From: a bacterium
Lineage (GTDB): Bacteria > Sumerlaeota > Sumerlaeia > UBA8349
Assembly (NCBI GenBank): GCA_013203855.1
Contig: JABMPG010000180.1
Location: forward strand, 1-8,438
Direction of reading: 5' to 3'
DNA length: 8,438 nucleotides
Below, one piece after another: positions 1-6,990 of the stretch. Below the pieces are notes generated by a model. That model saw nothing but the letters and a program-made list of their open reading frames with translations. It did not search any database and was not told where the DNA came from. Within the stretch, counting starts at the first letter, position 1, and each line of letters begins with the position of its first letter. Made by a program: the position numbers and the translations under genes.

Positions 1-2
1 CG

Positions 3-476
3 TCAGCGCAGGTCGGAGTCGAAGCGGGGCTGGATATTGCGGTGGAGGACGCCTTCGGGTTTCTAAAGAAAATGGGAGACGGCAGTCTGGGTGCAATAAC
101 GGCGTTTCAGGTTGTGGAGCATTGGACCAGAGCCCGGACCGCGGCCTTTCTGCACCTGGCGTCGCGCAAACTCGCGCCTGGAGGCGTGGCCCTTTTCGAG
201 ACGCTCAATCCCGCCGTTTTCGCCGCTTACCGCTGGTTTCACCTCGATCCAACGCACGTCTCCTTTCTGGCGCCAGAGGCGTTGCGCTTCGCCTGCGAAT
301 GCGCCGGGTTCGAGCACGTCGAGACCAATCTCGTTCATCCCGTGTCGGAGCATGAACGCCTGCGCGAAGCCGGTGACGACAATCAGCGCGAGAATCTCCG
401 CCGGCTGAACGAAACACTTTACGGCCCCCAGGATTACTATCTTCTGGCGCGCAAGCCTCTGGAACAGACCCCATGA
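3..476 (+). CDS. SAM-dependent methyltransferase, C-terminal part (5' end outside window)
   Basis: The frame is open from the left edge, so this is the last 157 residues of a longer protein; the GTG at 42 is internal, not a start. The visible part begins inside the Rossmann fold. A DGSLGAITAFQVVEHW stretch at visible residues 26-41 is the usual class I methyltransferase strand 4 signature ending in V-x-E-H. An RKLAPGG turn follows, then a strand (VALFETLNP) and a C-terminal section with a DPTHVSF motif, which is common in methyltransferases of polysaccharide clusters. The SAM-binding G-x-G loop would lie upstream of the window. The stop codon overlaps the next start (ATGA at 473-476), so the two genes are probably translationally coupled. 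Role by context: methylation of a sugar or a chain end in glycan assembly. The class is fairly sure; the substrate is unknown. Confidence 0.75.
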   Translation, partial: SAQVGVEAGLDIAVEDAFGFLKKMGDGSLGAITAFQVVEHWTRARTAAFLHLASRKLAPGGVALFETLNPAVFAAYRWFHLDPTHVSFLAPEALRFACECAGFEHVETNLVHPVSEHERLREAGDDNQRENLRRLNETLYGPQDYYLLARKPLEQTP

Positions 477-2941
477 ACGCCTCGGCGACCGAGGATCTCC
501 TGGACCTGACGGTTGTGAATTTCTTTCCCGCCTTCACCCCGCCCCGGTCCGGCGGCGAGATGCGGTATTACCATCTCTGCCGGGGACTTTCGGAACGGGG
601 CTTTCGGGTTCGGATGTTCAGCCCGACTTTTCCCGAGGCCGAGACGGAAGAGGTCCATCACGGGCCGAACTGCACGGAGCGCCGGTTTCCTCAGAACCGA
701 ACGCATGTCCGGCTATATCGCGTGATGAATCACATTTTTCGGCAGGAGGAGTGCTCGGGCCTGGTGGTGAGCTTGGGGGCGCGTTTTCACCGCGATTTTC
801 TGCGCGCGGCGCGGGAGTCCATCGCTTCGAGTCGTGTGGTCATTTTCGAGTTTCCATTTCCGTTGAGCCCTTTTCTGAAAGGGATCGGGCGTCGGCCGCT
901 AATCGTGCATAACGCTTACAATGTCGAGGGCCTGATGCAACGGGAGGTGCTGCGGGGGCCTCAGGGAAAGATGTTCGCGGCCTGGATCGGCCGTCACCAA
1001 CGCAACCTCTGCCGCCAGGCCGATGTCGTGTTCGCGTGCAGCCGCGAAGACGCGACCACCATGACACGGCTATACGATGTCGACCCGACGAAGATCTATA
1101 TTGTACCCAATGGCGTGGAGACCGACCGAGTGCTTCCGGTCCGCTCCGACTTGACCTCACGCGAAAAGGCTCGGGCAAGGATCGGGCTCAGGCTAGACCG
1201 GCCGGTGGCCCTCTTTCTAGGCAGCGCCCACGCGCCGAATCAGGAGGCGGCACGATTTCTGATGAACCGTGTCGCGCCGGCTTGTCCAGAGGTGAATTTC
1301 GTGTTGGCGGGGTCGGTCTGCGACGCGCTGGGGCGGGAGCCCTTTTCTGAAAACGTGACTCTTCTCGGCCGGTTTGAAGAGGAGCAGAAGGCAGACCTTC
1401 TTCAAGCGGCGAGCGTGGCCGTGAATCCGATGTCCGGCGGCTCGGGCACAAATCTGAAAATGCTGGAATTCTTTTCAGCGCGGCTGCCGGTCTTGTCCAC
1501 CCCGGTCGGGGCTCGGGGGCTGGATGGCGCGGGGACGGCTTTTCTGGTGCGGGAGGCGGAGGATTTCGCGGCTTCTCTGAACGACCTCCTTCCGGATGAA
1601 GCGCGAAAGCTCGACCTGGGAAAATCGGCCCGGGCGATGGCCGAGGGGCGTTACGACTGGCGGAGCATTTCGGATTCCGCCGCTGAGATTCTGCTTCACA
1701 AAACAACGCGGCGGGTGCTCGTTCTGAATGATTTTCCGGTGACGCCCGCGAGAAGCGGGGGCAGCGTTCGGATCGTCCAGCACTACCGGCAGGTTGCCCG
1801 ACGTTTTCACGTGACGATTCTGACACAGACGCCCGCGCAGGAGCACGGACGGCACGTTCCCGCGCCGGGTGTGGAGGAGATTCAGATTCCGGAGAACGCG
1901 CTCAAGCGCTTTCTTAGGAAGGCGCTGTACGGCTTGATCGGCGTGGGGGCAGACGATCTGGCGGCGTGGCTGACATGCCGGTTCGACACATCCCTTCGCG
2001 AGGTTTTTCGCCGCGAGAGTCGCTTCGCGCAGACAGTGGTGTTGACTCATCCTTACCTGGCGCCCCTGGCTCGGGGGAACGAACTGCCGATCGTGTATGA
2101 GAGTCTTAATGTGGAGACCGACCTGAAAGGGGATCTCTACGGAAACGGTTTCTGGGCGCGATGGGGGAAAAGACGCGTCAAGGGATGTGAGGAAGAGGCC
2201 GTGCGGATAGCGCGAATTGTCAGCGCCTGTTCCAGTGAAAATGCGCGGCGTTTTCAGGAACTGTTTCCCAACGCAATGTCGGGGTCGCTGATTCTGGCGC
2301 CGAACGGGGTGGATTGCGGGGCGCATGAACGCGATGTTGCCGGGGCGTCACGTGAGGAACTCAAAAGACTGGCCGGTCTCGAAGGGGTTCCTGTCGCGGT
2401 GTTTCTGGGCAGCGGTCACCCGCCCAACCTGGAGGCCACGCTGTTCATTCTCGAGCGTCTGGCGCCAGCTTTCCCGGAAACGCTGTTTCTGATTCTGGGA
2501 AGCGTGTGCTGGATGCTGGACCGCCGGGTGCGGCCGAGGAACGCCCTCTTTTTCCATAGCCCTGACGAGGCGACGAAGAACCGGCTTCTGGCGATGGCGG
2601 ATGTTGCGCTCAATCCTCTGACCGCCGGGTCGGGGGTCAGCCTGAAAATTCTGGATTATCTCGCCGCAGGGACGGCGGTGCTTTCCACTCCCGTGGGCGC
2701 GCGCGGCGTCGCGGTGGAGAACGGAGTCCAGGGGATTCTCTGTCCGCTGGATGGATTTCACAAGCAACTGGGCCGCTTGCTTCGGGATGAATCGTTGCGG
2801 GATGCTCTATCGAAAAACGGGAAAGCGCTGGCGAGGGACCGGTACGATTGGTCGGTCACGGCGGTTGATTTCGCGAATTCCCTCGAGAACCTGGTCTCAA
2901 AAGCCGCGAAGGCGAGGAAGTCTACCTCTTCTTCTTGCTGA
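473..2941 (+). CDS. Tandem two-domain GT4-type glycosyltransferase
   Basis: This 822-residue protein carries two full GT-B glycosyltransferase units, where a GT4 enzyme normally has one of about 380-400 residues. Unit 1 spans roughly residues 11-409 and unit 2 roughly 413-807. Each has an N-terminal acceptor half (FFPAFTPPRSGGE at 17-29; DFPVTPARSGGS at 420-431), a central N-V-E segment (147-153; 544-550), a PNGV loop (212-215; 610-613), an FLGS-x-H-x-PN strand, and a nucleotide-sugar segment G-S-G-x-x-LK followed by LSTPVGARG (323-349; 719-745). Both units end with an R-Y-D-W motif. The canonical E-x7-E pair is altered: the first Glu is missing in both units, and the second is Glu332 in unit 1 but Asp in unit 2 (residue 728). 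No signal peptide or membrane helix is evident, so it is likely cytosolic. It probably adds two sugars in sequence, or one unit is structural. It is coupled to the upstream methyltransferase. The last 20 bases overlap the convergent STAS gene. Confidence 0.85.
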   Translation: MNASATEDLLDLTVVNFFPAFTPPRSGGEMRYYHLCRGLSERGFRVRMFSPTFPEAETEEVHHGPNCTERRFPQNRTHVRLYRVMNHIFRQEECSGLVVSLGARFHRDFLRAARESIASSRVVIFEFPFPLSPFLKGIGRRPLIVHNAYNVEGLMQREVLRGPQGKMFAAWIGRHQRNLCRQADVVFACSREDATTMTRLYDVDPTKIYIVPNGVETDRVLPVRSDLTSREKARARIGLRLDRPVALFLGSAHAPNQEAARFLMNRVAPACPEVNFVLAGSVCDALGREPFSENVTLLGRFEEEQKADLLQAASVAVNPMSGGSGTNLKMLEFFSARLPVLSTPVGARGLDGAGTAFLVREAEDFAASLNDLLPDEARKLDLGKSARAMAEGRYDWRSISDSAAEILLHKTTRRVLVLNDFPVTPARSGGSVRIVQHYRQVARRFHVTILTQTPAQEHGRHVPAPGVEEIQIPENALKRFLRKALYGLIGVGADDLAAWLTCRFDTSLREVFRRESRFAQTVVLTHPYLAPLARGNELPIVYESLNVETDLKGDLYGNGFWARWGKRRVKGCEEEAVRIARIVSACSSENARRFQELFPNAMSGSLILAPNGVDCGAHERDVAGASREELKRLAGLEGVPVAVFLGSGHPPNLEATLFILERLAPAFPETLFLILGSVCWMLDRRVRPRNALFFHSPDEATKNRLLAMADVALNPLTAGSGVSLKILDYLAAGTAVLSTPVGARGVAVENGVQGILCPLDGFHKQLGRLLRDESLRDALSKNGKALARDRYDWSVTAVDFANSLENLVSKAAKARKSTSSSC

Positions 2942-3422
2942 TGCCTTTCTCCAAGAGGTCCACCACGTTCTGAAACACATCGCGGTTTTTCTCATCGAGC
3001 CGGATGAGCTCTTGGTGGGCGCGGAGCATCAGGCCGGCCTTTTCATCGCGGGAAGCATCGACGGAGGGAATCTGATCCAGGCTTTCCTCCATCCCCTGCG
3101 GGTCATCGACCAGTTCGAAGGCCTGATCGAATCCCATACTTTCCAGAAGCATGTTGATATCGGAATTGGTCGAGATGAGAACGGGCCTGCGCTTGGACCG
3201 ATTCCAGGTCATGCGGGCGATCCGGGCGAGGAGCCCGAAGTTGGTGCTGTCGATGCTAACGGCCTCGGTGAGGTCGATGAGAACGTTCTTCAGATTCTCC
3301 TCATCGTGGAGACGATCGATAAGAGCGTCGAACGCAGGTCCCAATGAATAGCGGAGGTCGCCAATCAATTTCAGGAACCAGATGTCATGTTTCGTGGTGA
3401 ATAGAATCTTGCCTTCGGCCAT
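2922..3422 (-). CDS. STAS-domain anti-sigma-factor antagonist (RssC-like family)
   Basis: This 166-residue soluble protein has a STAS fold at about residues 5-108 and a helical C-terminal extension at 110-166. The segment VLIDLTEAVSIDSTNFGLLARI (47-68) places Ser59 where SpoIIAA-type proteins are phosphorylated, just after the conserved Asp. The usual Gly two positions later is Asn61. A STNSDIN...ESMGFDQAF stretch at 84-102 and the extension with LDEKNRDVF look, from memory, like the pseudomonad STAS proteins annotated RssC, which are encoded beside a PP2C-type phosphatase. Inferred role: the neighbouring phosphatase dephosphorylates Ser59, freeing the protein to bind an anti-sigma factor or other partner; no kinase is encoded here. 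The ATG at 3422 is supported by a strong AGGAGG site seven bases upstream. It overlaps the phosphatase gene by 38 bases and ends inside the 3' end of the convergent glycosyltransferase gene. Confidence 0.85.
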   Translation of the reverse strand: MAEGKILFTTKHDIWFLKLIGDLRYSLGPAFDALIDRLHDEENLKNVLIDLTEAVSIDSTNFGLLARIARMTWNRSKRRPVLISTNSDINMLLESMGFDQAFELVDDPQGMEESLDQIPSVDASRDEKAGLMLRAHQELIRLDEKNRDVFQNVVDLLEKGISKKKR

Positions 3423-4941
3423 TGCTCTTCCTCCTTCGCACGGAAAGGAAGGTGATATCGTCGGGAAAAGACTGTTCCTGGTCCAGACCGAGATTCTCGA
3501 GAATCGTATCGAGATCGAAGTCGCGGTTCTTTCCCTGTTCTTTTAGAACCTCAAGCTTTGCCTGTAGATCTTCGCCGGGAAGCACTTCCAGGATGCCATC
3601 GGAGAAGAGAAGCAGGACGAATTCTTCGGGGAGCCTCCTCTCGACTCGCTCATAGCGGGAAGCGTCAAACATTCCAACGGGGCAGGATCGGCTTCTGAGG
3701 ACTTCCGAGGCGCCGTTGTGCCAGAGAATGGGGAAGGGGAAGTGTCCGGCGTTAGAGAAGACAAGGGTGTTCGTGGTTGTCTGGAGGACTCCATAGAAGA
3801 TGGTGATGTGTTTGCCAAGATCGTCGCGACGCAATTCGCTGTTCAGCTTCTGCAGGAGAACGCCCGGCTCGAGAATGGTGATATCGTTGCGGCCCTGGAA
3901 GTTTTCGAGCGCGTTTCCGAAGAAACTTTTGAGCAGGACCGTCACGAAGGCGGACGAGACGCCGTGTCCGGAAACATCGGCGATGTAGAACCCGAGATGG
4001 TGGGCGTCGATTTCGAAGCAATCCACGAAATCGCCACTGAGGAACAAGGAGGGCAGGAGGCGGCGGTTGAATTCGTATCTACCGATCACGCTGAGACGCT
4101 TGGGCAGCAGCTTGAACTGGATAAGTTTCCCTGCCTCTTCATCTTCTTCTAACTTCGCGAGAGAGGCTTCCAGGCGTGTCTGGGTGGCGCGCAGGTCAAC
4201 CGTTCGTTCTCGGACAAGAGTCTCCAGGTGCTCCTGGTGGCGGGCAAGGTCCTGTTCCGCGTGGACTCGTTCGGTGACGTCGGTGATGAAGCCTTCCAGG
4301 GAGAGGAGCTCACCTTTGAGGTCGAAGACGCCGACCCCCTGCTCCCAGACCCATTTTTCGTCGCCGCTGGCAGTGCGGATTCTATACTGCAGCCTGAAAG
4401 GCCGGTTGCTTTCCACCCCCTCGCGCACGCCTTGCCAGACCCGGTCGCGGTCTTCGGGAACAATCAGATCCCCGTAGGCCGCCTTGAAGCTATAGGTGAG
4501 GTCCTTGGGCTCATACCCGGTCAGTTCCAGGCAACCCCGGCTGACGAACGTCATCGTGTAGTCTTTGTCGCAGTGGCAGCGATAGGCCATGCCGGGGAGA
4601 TTCTCCATGAGGGTGAAGAGAACGCGGCGGCTCTCGGAAAGAGTGGTCTCGGCATTCCGGCGCAGGTTAAGCTCGTAGTGGGTCCAGGCCGCATAGATGA
4701 ACAACAGCGTGAAGGGGAAGAAGAGGATTTCGGCATAGTCCTCGTAGGCGTCCAGGGCGGCGGTGACGCCGGCGTTCTCCAGAATGTTGGAGAGATTTAC
4801 GATCATGTACAGGCTGAGCGGGATGAAGATCAGGAGCCGGGCGGGCAGGCCGATCTGTTTCCTGTCCATCTGGATGGCGGCAAGAAATCCGGCCAGAACG
4901 GCCAAGGCCGAGAAGATGTCGAGAAACAGAACGGGGCTCAT
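3385..4941 (-). CDS. Membrane-anchored PAS domain SpoIIE/PP2C serine phosphatase
   Basis: With the ATG at 4941 this is a 518-residue signal-responsive phosphatase. Three hydrophobic helices lie at about residues 3-24, 32-54 and 70-87. A PAS plus PAC domain at about 105-225 includes YRCHCDKDYTMTFVSRGCLELTGY and GFITDVTER. A coiled-coil linker occupies about 226-275, and a SpoIIE-type PP2C domain about 270-505. The PP2C metal-site motifs are present: SGDFVD (302-307), ADVSGHG (321-327), NAGH (397-400), SDG (447-449) and DDIT (494-497), so the enzyme looks active. It probably dephosphorylates the STAS protein encoded next to it. The frame is open up to an ATG at 5025, but 4941 is chosen because it forms an ATGA overlap with the small membrane gene upstream and opens directly into the first helix. 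The three-helix topology puts PAS and phosphatase in the cytoplasm. The signal sensed is unknown. Confidence 0.88.
   Translation of the reverse strand: MSPVLFLDIFSALAVLAGFLAAIQMDRKQIGLPARLLIFIPLSLYMIVNLSNILENAGVTAALDAYEDYAEILFFPFTLLFIYAAWTHYELNLRRNAETTLSESRRVLFTLMENLPGMAYRCHCDKDYTMTFVSRGCLELTGYEPKDLTYSFKAAYGDLIVPEDRDRVWQGVREGVESNRPFRLQYRIRTASGDEKWVWEQGVGVFDLKGELLSLEGFITDVTERVHAEQDLARHQEHLETLVRERTVDLRATQTRLEASLAKLEEDEEAGKLIQFKLLPKRLSVIGRYEFNRRLLPSLFLSGDFVDCFEIDAHHLGFYIADVSGHGVSSAFVTVLLKSFFGNALENFQGRNDITILEPGVLLQKLNSELRRDDLGKHITIFYGVLQTTTNTLVFSNAGHFPFPILWHNGASEVLRSRSCPVGMFDASRYERVERRLPEEFVLLLFSDGILEVLPGEDLQAKLEVLKEQGKNRDFDLDTILENLGLDQEQSFPDDITFLSVRRRKSNGRRQDSIHHET
3427..3436 (-). promoter_or_regulatory. 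Shine-Dalgarno site of the STAS gene
   Basis: On the minus strand the bases read AAGGAGGAAG. The AGGAGG core is seven bases before the ATG at 3422. It is the strongest ribosome binding site in the window and lies inside the coding region of the upstream phosphatase gene, which suggests that the STAS protein is made at a higher level than the phosphatase. Confidence 0.75.
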
Positions 4942-5225
4942 TCCGGTTCCCCTTGTGTTTTCCCCACGTGCGCGTGGAGGGACCAGCACCCGATGGCGAA
5001 GGTTGCGGAAGACAGGGCGTAGCAAATGTGTTCGAGGAGGTTAAAGACGGAGGGCAGATAGAGGTTCTCGGCCACCGTGAATATGGTCGCTCCCACAGCA
5101 AAGAGCATGGCGAGGAACAGGACACGAACATGGGGGGCGCGAACGGTTCGGAACAGCAGCACAAGCGGCGCCAGGAAAATCAGCGCCAAGACAAGGCAGA
5201 CGATCTCACTTTGCTCGAATGGCAT
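4938..5225 (-). CDS. Small three-helix membrane protein, paralogous to the sensor part of the phosphatase
   Basis: I do not recognise a named family. The 95-residue protein is mostly three hydrophobic helices, at about residues 7-25, 33-52 and 66-84, with a basic loop between helices 1 and 2 (RTVRAPHVR) that the positive-inside rule places in the cytoplasm. It carries EN at 53-54, E at 65 and H at 86. The same residues occur with identical spacing in the membrane part of the phosphatase encoded next. It overlaps that gene by ATGA, so the two are very likely co-translated and may form one membrane sensor. The ATG at 5225 is preferred. A TTG at 5246 would add seven residues, and neither has a clear ribosome binding site. 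Existence is well supported by the overlap and the hydrophobic pattern; the function is inference. Confidence 0.72.
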   Translation of the reverse strand: MPFEQSEIVCLVLALIFLAPLVLLFRTVRAPHVRVLFLAMLFAVGATIFTVAENLYLPSVFNLLEHICYALSSATFAIGCWSLHAHVGKTQGEPE

Positions 5226-5285
5226 GACTCTCAATCCCCGGCTCAATTCGATTCAGGGCCGAATCCGCTGATTTTTCCCACGTCG

Positions 5286-5314
5286 ATTATCCGGAAACAG
5301 GAGCCAAATGGCAA
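5286..5314 (-). promoter_or_regulatory. Candidate sigma70-like promoter of the three-gene signalling operon
   Basis: On the minus strand, TTGCCA (5309-5314) is followed after exactly 17 bases by GATAAT (5286-5291), each one base from the common bacterial consensus. Transcription would start near 5279, giving a leader of about 55 bases before the ATG at 5225. The promoter consensus of this organism is not known, so this is a match by eye only. Confidence 0.4.
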
Positions 5315-5385
5315 GGGAGGATGTTTGTAGGCGAACGACACGCCCAGAACCTCCGCAAAGTCGAGATGGGCAGGTGAGTTTCCCC

Positions 5386-5449
5386 CAGCTCGAACTCGTA
5401 GCGGTTCGATAGCAAAACACGACCTGGCGGAAGCCACGGTCCAAACGCG
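5386..5449 (-). pseudogene. Decayed partial copy of the 3' end of the metallophosphoesterase gene
   Basis: The 308-base gap 5226-5533 has no convincing intact gene. Within it, 5420-5447 matches 5647-5674 inside the neighbouring metallophosphoesterase gene at 25 of 28 bases, in the same orientation; on the minus strand this encodes LDRGFRQ, against FDRGFRQ in the gene. Further along, in a shifted frame, the gap encodes SNRY and then FEL, in the same order as SNGY and FEL near the end of the real protein. The block CAGCTCGAAC is identical at 5386-5395 and 5555-5564. The change in offset between the two matches implies about 58 bases lost. A partial tandem duplication followed by decay explains this best. 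The 28-base repeat is directly visible; the longer relationship is inference. Confidence 0.4.
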
Positions 5450-5533
5450 CCAAAACCGCCCACGCCGGAAACCTGATCACCTTCCACACCGTCCCAGATT
5501 TCCGGGGACTTGTTTACTGACGTTCCGGATCGC

Positions 5534-6835
5534 TTAGGTCTGAGAGCCCCGCCTCAGCTCGAACAACGTCACCTCAGGCGGGCAATTCAGCCTGAGAGGA
5601 AACGTGTGGAGCCCGTAACCATTGCTGGCATAGAGAAGCGTCGGGCCGATCTGGCGGAAGCCGCGGTCGAAACGGCGACCGTAAAGGGACGGATAGACCA
5701 CGGGCCCGATCAGGGGCAGACGGAACTGGCCGCCGTGGGTGTGGCCGCACATCACGAGATCCGCCCCGAGACGAGAGAGGCGATAGACGACGTCCGGCGT
5801 ATGGGCCAGCACCAAGCGGAAAGGGGAACCGGGCGCGACCGGTTCCCCGACCGCCGGCGTCCAGTCCCGAAGCCTCACATAGGGATGCTCGATCCCGACC
5901 AGGCGAAAAACCTGCCCATCACGCTCGAGATCCACGTGCCGATTCGTGAGGACCTGGATTCCGGCCTGTTCCAGCCAGTACTTCACAATCTGCGGCTCGC
6001 TGTAGAAATCATGATTCCCCCGCACGGCCCAGACCCCGAGCGGCGCCTTCAGCTCCTTCAACGCATCGATCGCCTGCCGATAGAGATGATCCCCCGCGAC
6101 GAAATCACCGGTCAGCGCGATCAGGTCCGGCTCGAGGGCCATCCCCTGCTCAAGAACGTGGCGGTGAAACTTCGGCGACAGCACCTCGCCGTAATGGCCA
6201 TCGGTGAGATGGAGAACCTTCAGGCCGTCGAAGGCGGGCGGCAGCTGCGGCAGAGCCAGAACAAAATGATGAACCCGCAGGTCGTAGGCCTGATTGATCC
6301 ACTTCAGGGGCGGGCTGAGGGTCAGCCTCAACTTGCCCGTGTGAGACTTGACGGGCAGGATCTGGTGGCGATAGTGCGGCACCGGCTCGGCGTCGGCTTC
6401 AGGAACCGTTCCCGCCCGGGGCTGACGGATGAACTTCCGGTCGCGCAGAACATCGAAGTCCCGGAGCGCGGCCTGGAAGGGCGCCCGCCAGGTGTGATTG
6501 GACCGGATCGCCGCAACCCTCGGGCAACGGCAGAGACGGAAAGTTATCAGGGCTTGACCAACGGCGGCGACCCCGAGAACGCCCACAAGCGCTCCATGGA
6601 TCCAGTGGAACCGTTCGAGCGTCAGGACAGGCCGGAGCCAGGGCTCGCCGTGGAAAATCACCAGGACGAGCGGCAGCACGAGGCAAAAGCCCATGCCCGC
6701 GCGCTTGATCCAGCCCTTGATCCACATCCGGGGCAGACTGCACACGATCACATTGTAGATAAGAAAGAACACCCACACCGCCGCGATGCACAAAACCAAA
6801 CCTACGCCAAAAGGAAGCCAGGACAACTCAGGCAT
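5534..6835 (-). CDS. Membrane-anchored calcineurin-like metallophosphoesterase (YkuE type)
   Basis: This 433-residue protein has an N-terminal membrane part with three hydrophobic helices, at about residues 7-33, 46-62 and 78-100, then a linker and a metallophosphoesterase domain at about 203-430. The two-metal motif set is complete: TDGH (211-214), TGD (242-244), GNHD (273-276), AHTPD (344-348) and CGHTHGGQ (363-370). The first motif has Gly between the Asp and His ligands, where other residues are more usual. GHTHGGQ is characteristic of the YkuE group, which includes lipid-acting members such as chlamydial LpxG, a UDP-2,3-diacylglucosamine hydrolase. Action on a phospholipid or lipid A precursor at the membrane is possible but unproven. 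The ATG at 6835 has no clear ribosome binding site. It is divergent from nagB, and its 3' neighbour region contains a decayed copy of its own end. Confidence 0.85.
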   Translation of the reverse strand: MPELSWLPFGVGLVLCIAAVWVFFLIYNVIVCSLPRMWIKGWIKRAGMGFCLVLPLVLVIFHGEPWLRPVLTLERFHWIHGALVGVLGVAAVGQALITFRLCRCPRVAAIRSNHTWRAPFQAALRDFDVLRDRKFIRQPRAGTVPEADAEPVPHYRHQILPVKSHTGKLRLTLSPPLKWINQAYDLRVHHFVLALPQLPPAFDGLKVLHLTDGHYGEVLSPKFHRHVLEQGMALEPDLIALTGDFVAGDHLYRQAIDALKELKAPLGVWAVRGNHDFYSEPQIVKYWLEQAGIQVLTNRHVDLERDGQVFRLVGIEHPYVRLRDWTPAVGEPVAPGSPFRLVLAHTPDVVYRLSRLGADLVMCGHTHGGQFRLPLIGPVVYPSLYGRRFDRGFRQIGPTLLYASNGYGLHTFPLRLNCPPEVTLFELRRGSQT

Positions 6836-6990
6836 TTTATTCTGAAACCGGCGGGATTTTCCTTGATGTTTCGGGAAGGCCGTTTAAGGTCTGAAGACTA
6901 GCGCGGGCCGCCGGTGAATCCTCTCCTGTACTGGGCAACAGCCGTGCCGACGCCCACCCCGAGAGATATCTTCGCGGAAAGGGAGCTAAA
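6836..6990. promoter_or_regulatory. Divergent intergenic region between the metallophosphoesterase and nagB
   Basis: These 155 bases must hold the start signals for both divergent genes. I see no strong -35/-10 pair on either strand. An 8-base palindrome AGATATCT (6964-6971) lies just before the nagB ribosome binding site and could be a weak operator half, but it is short enough to be chance. Confidence 0.3.
6976..6985 (+). promoter_or_regulatory. Ribosome binding site of nagB
   Basis: The purine run GGAAAGGGAG ends five bases before the ATG at 6991. The frame is open further upstream to 6895 but has no ATG, GTG or TTG start there, so this site fixes the start. Confidence 0.65.

Noticed and set aside
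1475..2326. A 283-codon open frame on the minus strand inside the glycosyltransferase gene
   Set aside because: It covers the junction of two clear GT domains; the Arg- and Pro-rich product has no motifs.
4228..5022. A 264-codon open frame on the plus strand opposite the phosphatase gene
   Set aside because: It is antisense to the PAS and membrane region of a well-supported gene, and its product shows no recognisable domain.
4942..5025. Upstream ATG extending the phosphatase by 28 residues
   Set aside because: The extension is Arg-rich, lies wholly within the small membrane protein gene, and would displace the helix from the N-terminus; the ATGA overlap at 4938-4941 fits better.
5253..5489. 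Short minus-strand open frames of 64-78 codons in the intergenic gap
   Set aside because: Three overlapping frames have no ribosome binding site or family resemblance; the only similarity is to the adjacent gene's 3' end, which points to a remnant.
5493..5509. Possible terminator hairpin after the metallophosphoesterase gene
   Set aside because: The inverted repeat TCCC...GGGA is only four clean pairs with a mismatch next to it, and no T-run follows on the minus strand.
6862..6890. Possible nagB promoter beginning TTGATG
   Set aside because: No acceptable -10 element occurs at 16-18 bases spacing; the best candidate TAAGGT matches too poorly.
5510..6901. A 463-codon open frame on the plus strand opposite the metallophosphoesterase gene
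   Set aside because: It is a GC-rich antisense shadow: its product is charged, low in hydrophobic core and without motifs, while the minus strand encodes a complete motif-bearing enzyme.
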